Notes under the pieces: model-generated
Database searches by the model: none
The model's input: only the letters and a program-made list of their open reading frames with translations
Told to the model about the DNA's origin: nothing
Assembly: GCA_025356665.1 (NCBI GenBank)
Contig: JANXRV010000099.1
Location: forward strand, 1-64,000
Direction: 5' to 3'
DNA: 64,000 bases
Source of the DNA: CAITSH01 sp025356665
GTDB taxonomy: Bacteria; Pseudomonadota; Gammaproteobacteria; Burkholderiales; SG8-39
Part shown: piece after piece, positions 17,986 through 26,889 of the stretch
Layout of the letters: each line of letters opens with the position of its first letter
Position numbering within the stretch: the first letter of the stretch is position 1
Position numbers and translations under genes: made by a program

Positions 17986-19284
17986 ATGCAAGGTCCCACC
18001 ATCGGTCTTCTTGGCTTCGGCGTTTGTATCCTGCTGATGTTCCTGCGCGTGCCCGTGGCCATTTCGATGGGCGTCACCGGGGCTGTCGGCTTTTGGATCA
18101 CCAACGGCTGGGACAGCCTCGCCTTCATCCTCGGCAAAACGCCCTTCGATGCGGTGTTCCCCTACGACCTTTCGGTCGTACCCCTGTTCATCATGATGGG
18201 CGTGTTTGCCGCCTACGCCGGCCTTTCCAAGAGCCTGTATGACTTCGTTTCCGCCTTTGTCGGCCAGCTACGCGGCGGACTGGCTATTGCAACCATCGGC
18301 GCCTGCGCTATTTTCGGCGCCGTGTGCGGCTCGGCCCTCGCCACTGCCGCAACGATGGGACGCGTCGCCATGCCCGAAATGCGGCGCCTGGGCTACAAGG
18401 ACTCGCTGTCGTCCGCCGCGGTCGCCGCCGGGGGGACCCTGGGCGTCATGATCCCGCCCTCCATCATGTTCGCGCTCTACGGCCTGATGACCGAACAGTC
18501 CATAGGGAAACTGTTCATTTCCGGCATCCTGCCGGGCATTCTGGGCACCATCCTGTACATGGGCGCGGTATGGATCGCCACCGCGCGCGACCCCTCCCTG
18601 GCGCCCCCCGCGCCGCGAAAAAACTGGGCCGAGCGCTGGCAAAGCACGCGCGAGGTCTGGCGCGTGCTGCTGCTGTTCGGCGTTGTGCTGGGCGGAATGT
18701 ATTTCGGCTGGTTCACGCCGACCGAGGCGGCGTCAGTCGGCGCCGCTGGCGCGATGCTGCTCGCCTGGCTGGGCGGGCATATCAACCACGACATGCTGAA
18801 AAAATGCATGATAGAAACCACCACGACCTCGGCGATGATTTACATGATCCTGGTCGGTGCGGGGGTGTTCAATTTCTTCCTTGATGCGACCGGCCTCAAC
18901 GATGCCCTCATCCAGTATGTAAAAGAACTCGGCTGGAACCGCTGGGGGGTGATGTTCGCCCTGATGGTCATGTACATCATCCTGGGCGCGCTGATGGACG
19001 AGATCTCCATGATCCTGCTCACCGTCGTACCGGTCTTCAAACTCGTGACTGCGCTGGACTTTGATCCGATCTGGTTTGGGGTGATGCTGGTGACGGTGTG
19101 TGAAATCGGCTTGATCGTCCCACCGGTCGGCATGAACCTGTTTGTGATCCAGGGCGTCGCCAACCTGCCGCTGAGCACCATTGTTCGCGGCATCGTACCC
19201 TTCGTCATGGCCGATTGCCTGCGTATGCTCATTCTGTGCATTTTCCCTTGGCTGGCGACCTGGTTACCCTCGCACATGAATTAG
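17986..19284 (+). CDS. dctM: TRAP transporter large permease, DctM type
   Basis: DctM is the sodium- or proton-coupled translocation subunit. The 432-residue protein has about twelve helices and typical motifs: VPVAISMGVTGAVGF near the start, FGAVCGSALATAATMGRVAMPEM, the re-entrant GGTLGVMIPPSIMFALYG, and PPVGMNLFVIQGVA near the end. It completes the dctPQM set. The gap of 109 bp from dctQ is wider than the usual overlap. Confidence 0.95.
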   Translation: MQGPTIGLLGFGVCILLMFLRVPVAISMGVTGAVGFWITNGWDSLAFILGKTPFDAVFPYDLSVVPLFIMMGVFAAYAGLSKSLYDFVSAFVGQLRGGLAIATIGACAIFGAVCGSALATAATMGRVAMPEMRRLGYKDSLSSAAVAAGGTLGVMIPPSIMFALYGLMTEQSIGKLFISGILPGILGTILYMGAVWIATARDPSLAPPAPRKNWAERWQSTREVWRVLLLFGVVLGGMYFGWFTPTEAASVGAAGAMLLAWLGGHINHDMLKKCMIETTTTSAMIYMILVGAGVFNFFLDATGLNDALIQYVKELGWNRWGVMFALMVMYIILGALMDEISMILLTVVPVFKLVTALDFDPIWFGVMLVTVCEIGLIVPPVGMNLFVIQGVANLPLSTIVRGIVPFVMADCLRMLILCIFPWLATWLPSHMN

Positions 19285-19434
19285 CAGGGTTAGCGCCAGC
19301 TGCCGGGGCTGCGGATATTTTGCCCGTATCCGGCCAAGACTGGACTGGCCAATCAAGCTATGCCGTAGGCACGGCCTGATCTAAACTACCCCTCCCGCTT
19401 TTACAAAACGACAAGCGGCCCTCACGGAGGCATC

Positions 19435-20925
19435 ATGAACTCACCCAAAATCACCGGCGTCGCCGCGCTCGGTCTTAAAGACCCCCAGTTGTTCCGTCAG
19501 CAGTGCTACATCGACGGGAAATGGTCCGATGCCGACAGTGGCAAGACCATCGCCGTCAGCAACCCGGCCAGCGGCGAAATTCTCGGCACCATCCCCAACA
19601 TGGGAACTGATGAAACACGCCGCACCATCGATGCGGCCAACGCCGCCTTTCCGGCCTGGCGCGCCAAAACGGCAAAGGAGCGCAGCACCATCCTGCGCAA
19701 ATGGTTCGAACTGATGATGCTGCACCAGGAAGACCTAGCAAAGCTGATGACCGCCGAACAGGGCAAGCCGCTCTCCGAGTCGCGCGGCGAAATCGCCTAT
19801 GCCGCCTCGTTCATCGAGTGGTTCGCTGAGGAAGGCAAGCGCATTTACGGCGACACCATCCCGCAGCACCAGGCAGACAAACGCATTGTCGTGCTCAAGG
19901 AACCGATAGGCGTGTGTGCCGCGATCACGCCGTGGAATTTCCCGGCGGCAATGATTACGCGCAAGGCCGGCCCGGCCCTCGCCGCCGGCTGCACCATGGT
20001 GGTCAAGCCGGCCACCGCAACCCCTTACTCTGCGCTCGCAATGGCGGAACTCGCTGAGCGGGCCGGCGTACCCAAGGGTGTGCTGTCCGTGGTCACCGGC
20101 TCCGCCGCGGCCATAGGCGGTGAAATGACTTCCAACCCGGTCGTGCGCAAGCTCACCTTTACCGGATCGACGGAAATCGGCATCAAACTGATGGAGCAGT
20201 GCGCCGCGACGGTAAAGAAAACCTCCATGGAGTTGGGTGGCAACGCTCCCTTCATCGTGTTTGACGATGCCGACCTTGATGCCGCGGTGGAGGGCGCGAT
20301 CATCTCCAAGTTCCGCAACAACGGCCAGACCTGTGTCTGCGCCAACCGCATCCTGGTGCAGGACAAGGTCTACGATGCGTTTGCCGCAAAGCTCGCCGCG
20401 AAAGTAAAAACGCTCAAGGTCGGCAACGGCATGGACGAGGGCGTCACCACCGGTCCGCTGATCGACGCCAGCGCCGTTGCAAAAGTGGAAGAACACATCA
20501 GCGACGCCATCGCCAAAGGCGCCCAGGTGCTTACCGGCGGCAAACCGCATGCCCTGGGCGGTCTGTTCTTCGAACCGACTGTACTCTCCGGGGTCAACAC
20601 CGGGATGAAAGTCGCGCGCGAAGAAACCTTCGGCCCGGTGGCGCCGTTGTTTCGCTTCAGCACCGAGGCCGAGGCGATCAAGATGGCCAATGACACCGAG
20701 TTCGGGCTGGCATCGTATTTTTACGGCCGCGACATCGGCCGCATCTGGCGCGTCGCCGAGGCCCTCGAGTACGGCATTGTCGGCATCAATACCGGGCTCA
20801 TCTCCACCGAAGTCGCCCCGTTTGGCGGCGTCAAGCAGTCGGGCATCGGACGCGAGGGCTCGAAGTACGGCATCGAGGACTTTCTCGTTATCAAATATTT
20901 GTGCATCGGCGGTATCGACCGCTGA
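19435..20925 (+). CDS. gabD: NAD(P)-dependent succinate-semialdehyde dehydrogenase
   Basis: This 496-residue aldehyde dehydrogenase is of the GabD type, which oxidises succinate semialdehyde to succinate. Visible features are the cofactor region ITPWNFPAAMITRK, the turn FTGSTEIG, the general-base glutamate in MELGGNAPF, and the catalytic cysteine in NNGQTCVCANR with its neighbouring second cysteine, typical of SSADH. Length fits the family. It is 150 bp after the TRAP genes, on the same strand. Related semialdehydes (for example glutarate semialdehyde) cannot be excluded. Confidence 0.88.
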   Translation: MNSPKITGVAALGLKDPQLFRQQCYIDGKWSDADSGKTIAVSNPASGEILGTIPNMGTDETRRTIDAANAAFPAWRAKTAKERSTILRKWFELMMLHQEDLAKLMTAEQGKPLSESRGEIAYAASFIEWFAEEGKRIYGDTIPQHQADKRIVVLKEPIGVCAAITPWNFPAAMITRKAGPALAAGCTMVVKPATATPYSALAMAELAERAGVPKGVLSVVTGSAAAIGGEMTSNPVVRKLTFTGSTEIGIKLMEQCAATVKKTSMELGGNAPFIVFDDADLDAAVEGAIISKFRNNGQTCVCANRILVQDKVYDAFAAKLAAKVKTLKVGNGMDEGVTTGPLIDASAVAKVEEHISDAIAKGAQVLTGGKPHALGGLFFEPTVLSGVNTGMKVAREETFGPVAPLFRFSTEAEAIKMANDTEFGLASYFYGRDIGRIWRVAEALEYGIVGINTGLISTEVAPFGGVKQSGIGREGSKYGIEDFLVIKYLCIGGIDR

Positions 20926-21079
20926 TACCGTGCCGTGTACAAAGCTGAAAAAAATGACAACTCGTTTTTGGTTGCAGCAACCGCGAACCGCGACCCCGGC
21001 GTCTCGTATGCGCGACCCCGAACCGGATGCTTAAGCCGAAAAGCAGCAACAGCCTTGTGTCCCGAACAGGCCTGGGAAG

Positions 21080-22369
21080 TCAGACACCCAGTTCTTCCAG
21101 ACCCGCGACGACATCCTCCGGGTCAAGATAATAATCGGCCCGGTAAAGCTGGCGTGCGGTAACCGCGCCGGTTTTAAAGGTCACATAGCGCAGGTCGGTA
21201 CCGACTATGGCCGCAATGTTCGAATAGGCGGAAAAGTCGCCAGCCGCTTCCGCCATCCAGCAAAGCCCCTTCGAACCGGGGCGGGCGAACATGAGATTCG
21301 TCCACGCAGCCCCGGAAGGGCCGGCGATAACGTCCGCGTGCTGGATGGTCCGAACCTGCTCAAGAAAATCGAGGTCTTCCATGAAAATAATGGTAAACCC
21401 CGACTTTGAAAGGCATTCGAAGACCTCATCCTGGTTATAGGCACGCCGGTCATTTTTACGCGCAAGAAAAATCCGTTCCGGATACGCCCTGGTGTTCGGC
21501 GTTGCAAAAGCCGCGGCAAGGGCCTTGTTGCGGATAAACGCGATCGACTGTGGCGAAGTGGCGGCGTACCCAACACCGAATCGCTGGTTCCCGCGAAAGT
21601 TGAAAGGCAGGTTGTTGGGGCAGTTGATATAGACCAGCCTCCGCACGTCGAACATCGCCCTGTTACTCAATGCGATAACTTCACATCCTTTGGCAAAGAG
21701 CCCCAAGGTATCCCGAAACGCGGGAATCTTGATCGCATCCTCTCCGACCAACAGGGGATACTCCCGATAACGATCAGGCAACTGCGGCAAAAATTCCAAT
21801 TTAGTCAGCAGTTCAGCCAGCCAATGGTAATAATTGGCCGAGCCGTTCCCGCCAAGGAAAATTCCGCATTCAATTGGCTCGGGCGTTCCCACCCACACCA
21901 CCGCGGTCGCGTGATCGTGGGCAATCGTAGGACCGACGGCATAATCGTAGCGTTCCTTGTCCGGCCCCAAGGCTCGCTCTATCACCGTCGCGCTCCGTTG
22001 CAGGATTACCGCTGACGCGTTCATCGCCACACATGCATCCTCGAAAATGTAATAGCCAACGTCCGGCAAGCGCACTGCAGCGCAGGACTGCCCGCCTCCG
22101 ACAAATCGAGGCCCGTGGCTTGTCCCATCGCCACCATGGCGCAACAAGTGCTTTTCGAAACCGGTCAGCTGATCCATCCATATGATAGCCAGTGCGCGAA
22201 AACCGAAAGGCACGCTGGCCAGTCTGCGGCAAATTTCGAAAGTCACATTCGCACTCGCCCTGCTCAGGTAGGCGATCGGAACGACGCAGCGGACCACTGC
22301 GGATAACAACGCAACACGAAATCGACTGCGGAAACTTTTTCCTTGCCTGGCGCGGCTCACTGCCCCCAC
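21080..22369 (-). CDS. Glycosyltransferase family 61 protein
   Basis: This 429-residue protein resembles GT61/DUF563 glycosyltransferases of capsule and lipopolysaccharide loci. Matching parts are the central GGNGSANYYHWLAELLTKL, the region RIFLARKNDRRAYN(Q)DEV, and the C-terminal HADVIAGPSGAAWTNLMFARPG, with the conserved histidine and glycine patches. The start is a GTG at 22369; a second GTG lies three codons in. The N-terminus has a weakly hydrophobic stretch that may associate with the membrane. It faces the FdtA/FdtB cluster and forms a minus-strand pair with the GNAT gene. Confidence 0.85.
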   Translation of the reverse strand: MGAVSRARQGKSFRSRFRVALLSAVVRCVVPIAYLSRASANVTFEICRRLASVPFGFRALAIIWMDQLTGFEKHLLRHGGDGTSHGPRFVGGGQSCAAVRLPDVGYYIFEDACVAMNASAVILQRSATVIERALGPDKERYDYAVGPTIAHDHATAVVWVGTPEPIECGIFLGGNGSANYYHWLAELLTKLEFLPQLPDRYREYPLLVGEDAIKIPAFRDTLGLFAKGCEVIALSNRAMFDVRRLVYINCPNNLPFNFRGNQRFGVGYAATSPQSIAFIRNKALAAAFATPNTRAYPERIFLARKNDRRAYNQDEVFECLSKSGFTIIFMEDLDFLEQVRTIQHADVIAGPSGAAWTNLMFARPGSKGLCWMAEAAGDFSAYSNIAAIVGTDLRYVTFKTGAVTARQLYRADYYLDPEDVVAGLEELGV

Positions 22370-22421
22370 CTACCCGCCTTTCGCGGCAGCAGCATCCGAC
22401 CAGCCTCGAGGAAAATCGATC

Positions 22422-22976
22422 TCAACCACGTGCGGGGCCCGCATATTTCAAGCGTGATTGCTCGTATTCCCCACGACTGAAGCGGAAATAAAAATTGAGC
22501 TCGTCCTCTGCCACGATCCGTGCGCCAAATGTTTGGTGAAAACGCACCACGCGGGGATTGTTTTTTCTGACATCGAAATGACTGCCGGGAAAGCCAAGGC
22601 TGTAGAAGCCAAATTCATAGATCAATTGCGCGGACTCCAGGGCGGCGCGAACGGGCGCGTCCGGAGAGATGATCCAGCTCCCCCAACAAAACGAATCCGG
22701 TTTGAGGTCATAAATTCGCACGCAACCGTACTGGTGGGCTCCGTCCGCGTCCTCAATGATGAAATAGTACTGTGAGCCAGGATCGGCCTTGTATTTTTGC
22801 AGCAAGACCACCTGCTTGGCGGGGTCAGGGTCTGTAGGGGAAATTTTCTGGCCGAAATTCAAACGCAAGTGCAGAATCAGTTCCGCATCACTCACCTCCA
22901 CATCGCGAAGGCGGATGCGCCTGCCAACGATCCTTCTCACGACGCCCGCAAGTGCCATAGGTTGAACTGCCTTCAC
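22422..22976 (-). CDS. GNAT family N-acetyltransferase of the sugar cluster
   Basis: This 184-residue protein has a RimJ/RimL-like GNAT fold: RRIRLRDVEVSDAELIL at the start, WGSWIISPDAPVRAALESAQLI in the acetyl-CoA region, and VRKNNPRVVRFHQTFGARI near the end. GNAT enzymes transfer acyl groups from acyl-CoA to amines. It is divergent from fdtA with only 37 bp between. The context suggests N-acylation of the 3-amino sugar made by FdtA/FdtB, a step done by hexapeptide-repeat enzymes in the best-known pathways. That role is inference. Confidence 0.8.
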   Translation of the reverse strand: MKAVQPMALAGVVRRIVGRRIRLRDVEVSDAELILHLRLNFGQKISPTDPDPAKQVVLLQKYKADPGSQYYFIIEDADGAHQYGCVRIYDLKPDSFCWGSWIISPDAPVRAALESAQLIYEFGFYSLGFPGSHFDVRKNNPRVVRFHQTFGARIVAEDELNFYFRFSRGEYEQSRLKYAGPARG

Positions 22977-23013
22977 GCTCTTACCAGTCAGAATCAGTTT
23001 ACACTATGCGACC

Positions 23014-23424
23014 ATGGCGCTTTCTGACTGCAGGCTCATAGACCTCCCGAAAATCCCGGAACCGAGGGGAAACCTGACATTTATAGAGGAAGGCCGCCAC
23101 GTACCTTTCCAGATCAAGCGAGTTTATTACCTTTACGACGTTCCCGGCGGCGCCCGCAGGGGCGGGCACGCTCACAGGCGACTCGAGCAACTGATCATCG
23201 CGATGAGCGGAAGTTTTGATGTGGTCGTCGATGACGGGGGGAGCCGGCGCACCTTCCACCTAAACCGGTCTTATTTCGGCTTGTACTTGCCACGCATGGT
23301 CTGGCGCGAGATCGACAATTTCTCCTCCGGTGCAGTCTGCTTGGTCCTCGCATCAGAGTTCTACGATGAGTCGGATTATTTTCGCGACTACGATTCGTTT
23401 GCACAGGCTGCCCGAACGGCGTGA
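23014..23424 (+). CDS. fdtA: dTDP-4-oxo-6-deoxy-D-glucose 3,4-ketoisomerase, FdtA family
   Basis: FdtA isomerises dTDP-4-keto-6-deoxyglucose to the 3-keto sugar. The 136-residue protein is a single cupin domain with the characteristic RGGHAHRRLEQ motif near residue 51, whose histidines are catalytic in the family, and a conserved PRMVWREIDNFS region. Length is normal. It overlaps fdtB by four bases (GTGA), so the pair is translationally coupled. Whether the C4 product is galacto (Fuc3N) or gluco (Qui3N) configured cannot be read. rmlA and rmlB are not in the window. Confidence 0.9.
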   Translation: MALSDCRLIDLPKIPEPRGNLTFIEEGRHVPFQIKRVYYLYDVPGGARRGGHAHRRLEQLIIAMSGSFDVVVDDGGSRRTFHLNRSYFGLYLPRMVWREIDNFSSGAVCLVLASEFYDESDYFRDYDSFAQAARTA

Positions 23425-24518
23425 ACCTCCCGTTTCTTGATCTTGCCTCCATCAACGCCGAAGTCGGCGCAAAGCTTGACGAGGCCTTGACCCGGGTACG
23501 TTCCGCTTCACACTACATCCTCGGCCCGGAACTTGAAGCGTTCGAACACGAATTCGCCGCTTATTGCGGGGCCTCGCACTGCATCGGCGTGGGCAACGGC
23601 CTGGAAGCGCTCGTCCTAGTGCTTCGCGCCGCGGGCATCGGCCCGGGCGACGAGGTCATCGTGCCCAGCCACACCTTTATTGCCACCTGGCTCGCCGTAT
23701 CCGGTTGCGGCGCCAAGGTCGTCCCCGTGGAACCCGCGGCCAACGGATTCAACATCGATCCGGCGGGAATTGACGCGGCGGTAACCCCCCGCACACGCGC
23801 CATCATTCCCGTTCATCTTTATGGCGAGCCCGCTGACATGGACGCCATTAATGCCATCGCCGCAAAGCGCAGCTTGTTTGTGCTCGAGGATGCCGCACAA
23901 GCGCACGGCGCGCGCTACAGGGGGCGCAGGGCCGGCACGCTGGGCCATGCCGCCGCATTCAGCTTTTACCCGGCCAAGAACCTTGGCGCGCTCGGCGATG
24001 GCGGCGCGGTCGTAACCGGTGATGACGCACTTGCGGCACGCGTCCGTGCGCTGCGCAATTACGGTTCGACCGAGCGCTACGTACATCCGGTACAGGGGGG
24101 CAATTCCCGCCTCGACGAAATGCAGGCTGCCTGCCTGCGCGTCAAACTTCCGGGGCTGGACGCGGGCAACCGGCGGCGGCGGCAGCAGGCGGCGCAGTAT
24201 CGCCAGGCGCTTTCTTCTTCCGGCACACTCGTCCTGCCCACGGATTGCCCGGACAACGAACCGGTATGGCATTTGTTCGTGGTGCAGAGTACCCGGCGCG
24301 ACCTGCTCCAGCAAAAGTTGCGCGCCGCCGGGATCGCCACCCAGGTTCACTACCCGTGCCCGCCACACCTGCAAGGCGCTTACGCCGCCCTCGGCCTCGG
24401 CGCGGGCGCATTCCCGCGCGCCGAGCGGCTCGCCAGGGAAGTCCTGAGCCTGCCGATAGGCTGGGATTTCGACATCGCCGCTGCAGCGCGGGCCATCGGT
24501 CAAATCGCCGCCGACTGA
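23421..24518 (+). CDS. fdtB: dTDP-3-amino-3,6-dideoxyhexose transaminase, FdtB-like (DegT/DnrJ/EryC1/StrS)
   Basis: This PLP-dependent sugar aminotransferase aminates the 3-keto sugar made by FdtA. The 365-residue protein has the DegT family pattern: PFLDLASINAEV at the start, GVGNGLEALVLVLRA for the phosphate site, the acidic LEDAAQAHGARY, and the PLP lysine K186 in SFYPAKNLGALGDGG. A NYGST...G(G)NSRLDEMQAA region follows. The start is a GTG overlapping the fdtA stop. The fdtA-fdtB pairing defines the pathway type well. Confidence 0.92.
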   Translation: MNLPFLDLASINAEVGAKLDEALTRVRSASHYILGPELEAFEHEFAAYCGASHCIGVGNGLEALVLVLRAAGIGPGDEVIVPSHTFIATWLAVSGCGAKVVPVEPAANGFNIDPAGIDAAVTPRTRAIIPVHLYGEPADMDAINAIAAKRSLFVLEDAAQAHGARYRGRRAGTLGHAAAFSFYPAKNLGALGDGGAVVTGDDALAARVRALRNYGSTERYVHPVQGGNSRLDEMQAACLRVKLPGLDAGNRRRRQQAAQYRQALSSSGTLVLPTDCPDNEPVWHLFVVQSTRRDLLQQKLRAAGIATQVHYPCPPHLQGAYAALGLGAGAFPRAERLAREVLSLPIGWDFDIAAAARAIGQIAAD

Positions 24519-24519
24519 A

Positions 24520-25728
24520 ATGCCACACTCTCCGCTAGTCAGCATATGCATGCCGGCCTACAACCACGCCCGATTTGTCGGGTTTGCGATTGAAAGCCTA
24601 CTGGCGCAGAGCTTTGCCGATTTCGAGCTGCTGATAACCGACGACTGTTCCTCCGACATCACCTATGAGGTCATCCGCTCCTACGATGATCCACGCATAA
24701 AGGCGGTGCGCCAGAACTTGCGTTCAGGGCCAAGCGTCACCATCAACGCATCGATGCGCCGCGCCCGCGGCAAGTACATCGGGTTTTGCGCGTCGGACGA
24801 CATGTGGCTGCCCGAGAAACTGGCGCGGCAAGTGCCTTACATGGAAACGCACCCGGATGTGGCCGCCCTGTTCAGCAAGGCGTGGTTCATCGATGCGCAA
24901 GGAAGGCGCCTGCCCGATTCGGCCCACGGCCAACTGGCTGGCGATTTTGGCGGAGAGAACTTCGACCGTCGACAGTGGCTGGCCTGGCTGTTCCGCAATG
25001 GCAACTGCCTGTGCGCCGCCACCCCGTTACTGCGCACCGACGCCATGCGGGCGGTCGGGGAGTTCAATCCGCTGATGCTGCAACTGCAAGACTACGACTA
25101 CTGGGTCAGGCTGTTGGGCAGGTACGAACTGCGGCTGTCCCCCGACCGCCTGGTCGAGTACCGCGTAGATTCGGACGGGGCGAATATTTCCAAGGGTTCG
25201 ATGGCGGCGTACGCCCGCACCACCTACGAATCCTATCGCGTGCTTTGCCATTACGCCGACGGCGAAGCGGCCGACGCGCTTGCCGCGACGCCTTTAATGG
25301 GTGAACCACTTTTCACCTGGCAACCGGCAGCGCCAAGCCGCGATCTGCAACTGGCGCAGCACGCGCTAGAGTGCGCAGATGCCACGTCAATCGCACCCTC
25401 GCATTTTCTGTTCGCTATGGATTGCCTGCACCGCCACGGCCGCCGCGAAAACGCCCTTGTCGGTGCCCCGGGTGAAACCCGCCTGTTCACACTGCCCCTG
25501 TTCGAAGTGACCGGATCTTCACTCGCGCAAAACGTCTTGCTCGGCATATCAAAAACCATTTCGGCGGAAAAGGCGCTTATCGCCATGCAGCGCGAACTGG
25601 ATGCGCTGCGCGCCGGTCGTGACAACCCTGCCCAAAATTCCGCGCCGGCGCCGGACTTGCCGCAACGCCCGGGCACCGGACTGCTGGCGGGCCTTGCGCG
25701 CACGCTGGGTCTGCGCAAAAAAAACTAG
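24520..25728 (+). CDS. Glycosyltransferase family 2 protein
   Basis: This 402-residue protein has an N-terminal GT-A domain: PLVSICMPAYNHARFVGFAI, the first aspartates ITDDCSSDITYEV, the metal-binding region GFCASDDMWLPEKL, and QDYDYWVRLLGRY as the acceptor-site motif. About 150 further residues of unknown fold follow. It begins two bases after the fdtB stop and is probably co-transcribed. Its likely role is transfer of a sugar, possibly the 3-amino sugar, onto a surface glycan. Donor and acceptor are unknown. Confidence 0.88.
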   Translation: MPHSPLVSICMPAYNHARFVGFAIESLLAQSFADFELLITDDCSSDITYEVIRSYDDPRIKAVRQNLRSGPSVTINASMRRARGKYIGFCASDDMWLPEKLARQVPYMETHPDVAALFSKAWFIDAQGRRLPDSAHGQLAGDFGGENFDRRQWLAWLFRNGNCLCAATPLLRTDAMRAVGEFNPLMLQLQDYDYWVRLLGRYELRLSPDRLVEYRVDSDGANISKGSMAAYARTTYESYRVLCHYADGEAADALAATPLMGEPLFTWQPAAPSRDLQLAQHALECADATSIAPSHFLFAMDCLHRHGRRENALVGAPGETRLFTLPLFEVTGSSLAQNVLLGISKTISAEKALIAMQRELDALRAGRDNPAQNSAPAPDLPQRPGTGLLAGLARTLGLRKKN

Positions 25729-25746
25729 CAGGGTCGCGATACCGCA

Positions 25747-26889
25747 ATGAGCATCCTGGGTAAGATCAGATCCACAATGGGCGGCAGGCGGTCGGCGGAG
25801 ACGCGTGCCAAACCGCTGTTAAATGAAGCCATGGCCGACTGGCATCGCGGCGATTGGAATGCCGCGGCCGCGCGCCTGCGCCAGGCAATCCACATCGCGC
25901 CACATCTACCCGATCCGTATTTCTGGCTGGGGCGCTACCAGCTCAGGCGGAACGAGGACGAGCAGGCGGCCGCGACGTTGTCGGCGGCCTTGGAACGCGC
26001 CCCGGCCTACCCCCTGGCACTGCACTGCCAGGTATTCCTTGCCGTCGCGCGCTCGCGCATCACACTGGCGCGCGGTGACACGGGCTACCTGCCGTTTCCG
26101 GCGTTGCCGGCGGACCCGCCCATGATCTCGGTGATCATCTGCAGCATCGATGAAGCGCGATTCGAACAGGCGTCTGCCCAGTACCACCGATTACTCCAAG
26201 CGGTGCCACACGAGATCATCGGCATCCACGACGCGGCATCGCTTTGCCAGGGCTATAACCGCGGCTTCGGGAAAAGCCGGGGCGACATTCTGGTGTTCTC
26301 GCACGACGACGTGCGAATCCTCACGCCAGATTTTGCCGCGCGACTTATCGCCAGCCTGGCCGGGCAAGACCTTATCGGGGTGGTCGGGTCCACCTATTTG
26401 TCCGGGGCAAGCTGGTTCGGCAGCGGCTGGCCCCATCTGCGCGGGCAGGTCGGCGTTCCGTCCGATTCCGGCACCGGCGCCGTGGCCAATTTTTTCGGCC
26501 TCTACGGCAAGCTTGCCGGAGGAGTACAGGCCATGGACGGCTTTTTCCTCGCTGCGCGCCGCAGCCTCTGCTTGCAACTGCCGTTCGATGAAAAGACCTT
26601 TGACGGCTGGCACCTCTACGACATCGACTTCAGTTTTTCGGCGCATCTCAAGGGCTTTCGTTGTGCCGTTGCCAACGACCAGGTGATGATTCATCACTCG
26701 CGCGGGAAGTTCGACGAAAAATGGGGTTTTTACCGCGACCGTTTCCTCGAGAAACATGAAGGGCAACTCACTTTCACCGGGCCGGCGAGCTATGCACAAC
26801 TCGATGCGCCGGCGATCACCATGCCGTCGGACCGGGAATGGTTGTCCATCACCAAAAGCCTGGTTCTCGCCGGTTATCCGCCGTGCTGA
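25747..26889 (+). CDS. Tetratricopeptide plus glycosyltransferase-like protein
   Basis: This 380-residue protein is not a named family to me. Residues about 25-105 form tetratricopeptide-like helices (WHRGDWNAAAARLRQAIHIA, PYFWLGRYQLRRNEDEQAAA). From about 125 comes a GT-A-like domain: MISVIICSIDEARF, HEIIGIHDAASLCQGYNRGF, LVFSHDDVRILTPDF with the metal-binding aspartates, and FDGWHLYDIDFSFSAHL. The same module occurs in the next gene, with many identical motifs, so the two arose by duplication. It probably acts in surface glycan or protein glycosylation. The next gene overlaps its 3' end. Confidence 0.75.
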   Translation: MSILGKIRSTMGGRRSAETRAKPLLNEAMADWHRGDWNAAAARLRQAIHIAPHLPDPYFWLGRYQLRRNEDEQAAATLSAALERAPAYPLALHCQVFLAVARSRITLARGDTGYLPFPALPADPPMISVIICSIDEARFEQASAQYHRLLQAVPHEIIGIHDAASLCQGYNRGFGKSRGDILVFSHDDVRILTPDFAARLIASLAGQDLIGVVGSTYLSGASWFGSGWPHLRGQVGVPSDSGTGAVANFFGLYGKLAGGVQAMDGFFLAARRSLCLQLPFDEKTFDGWHLYDIDFSFSAHLKGFRCAVANDQVMIHHSRGKFDEKWGFYRDRFLEKHEGQLTFTGPASYAQLDAPAITMPSDREWLSITKSLVLAGYPPC

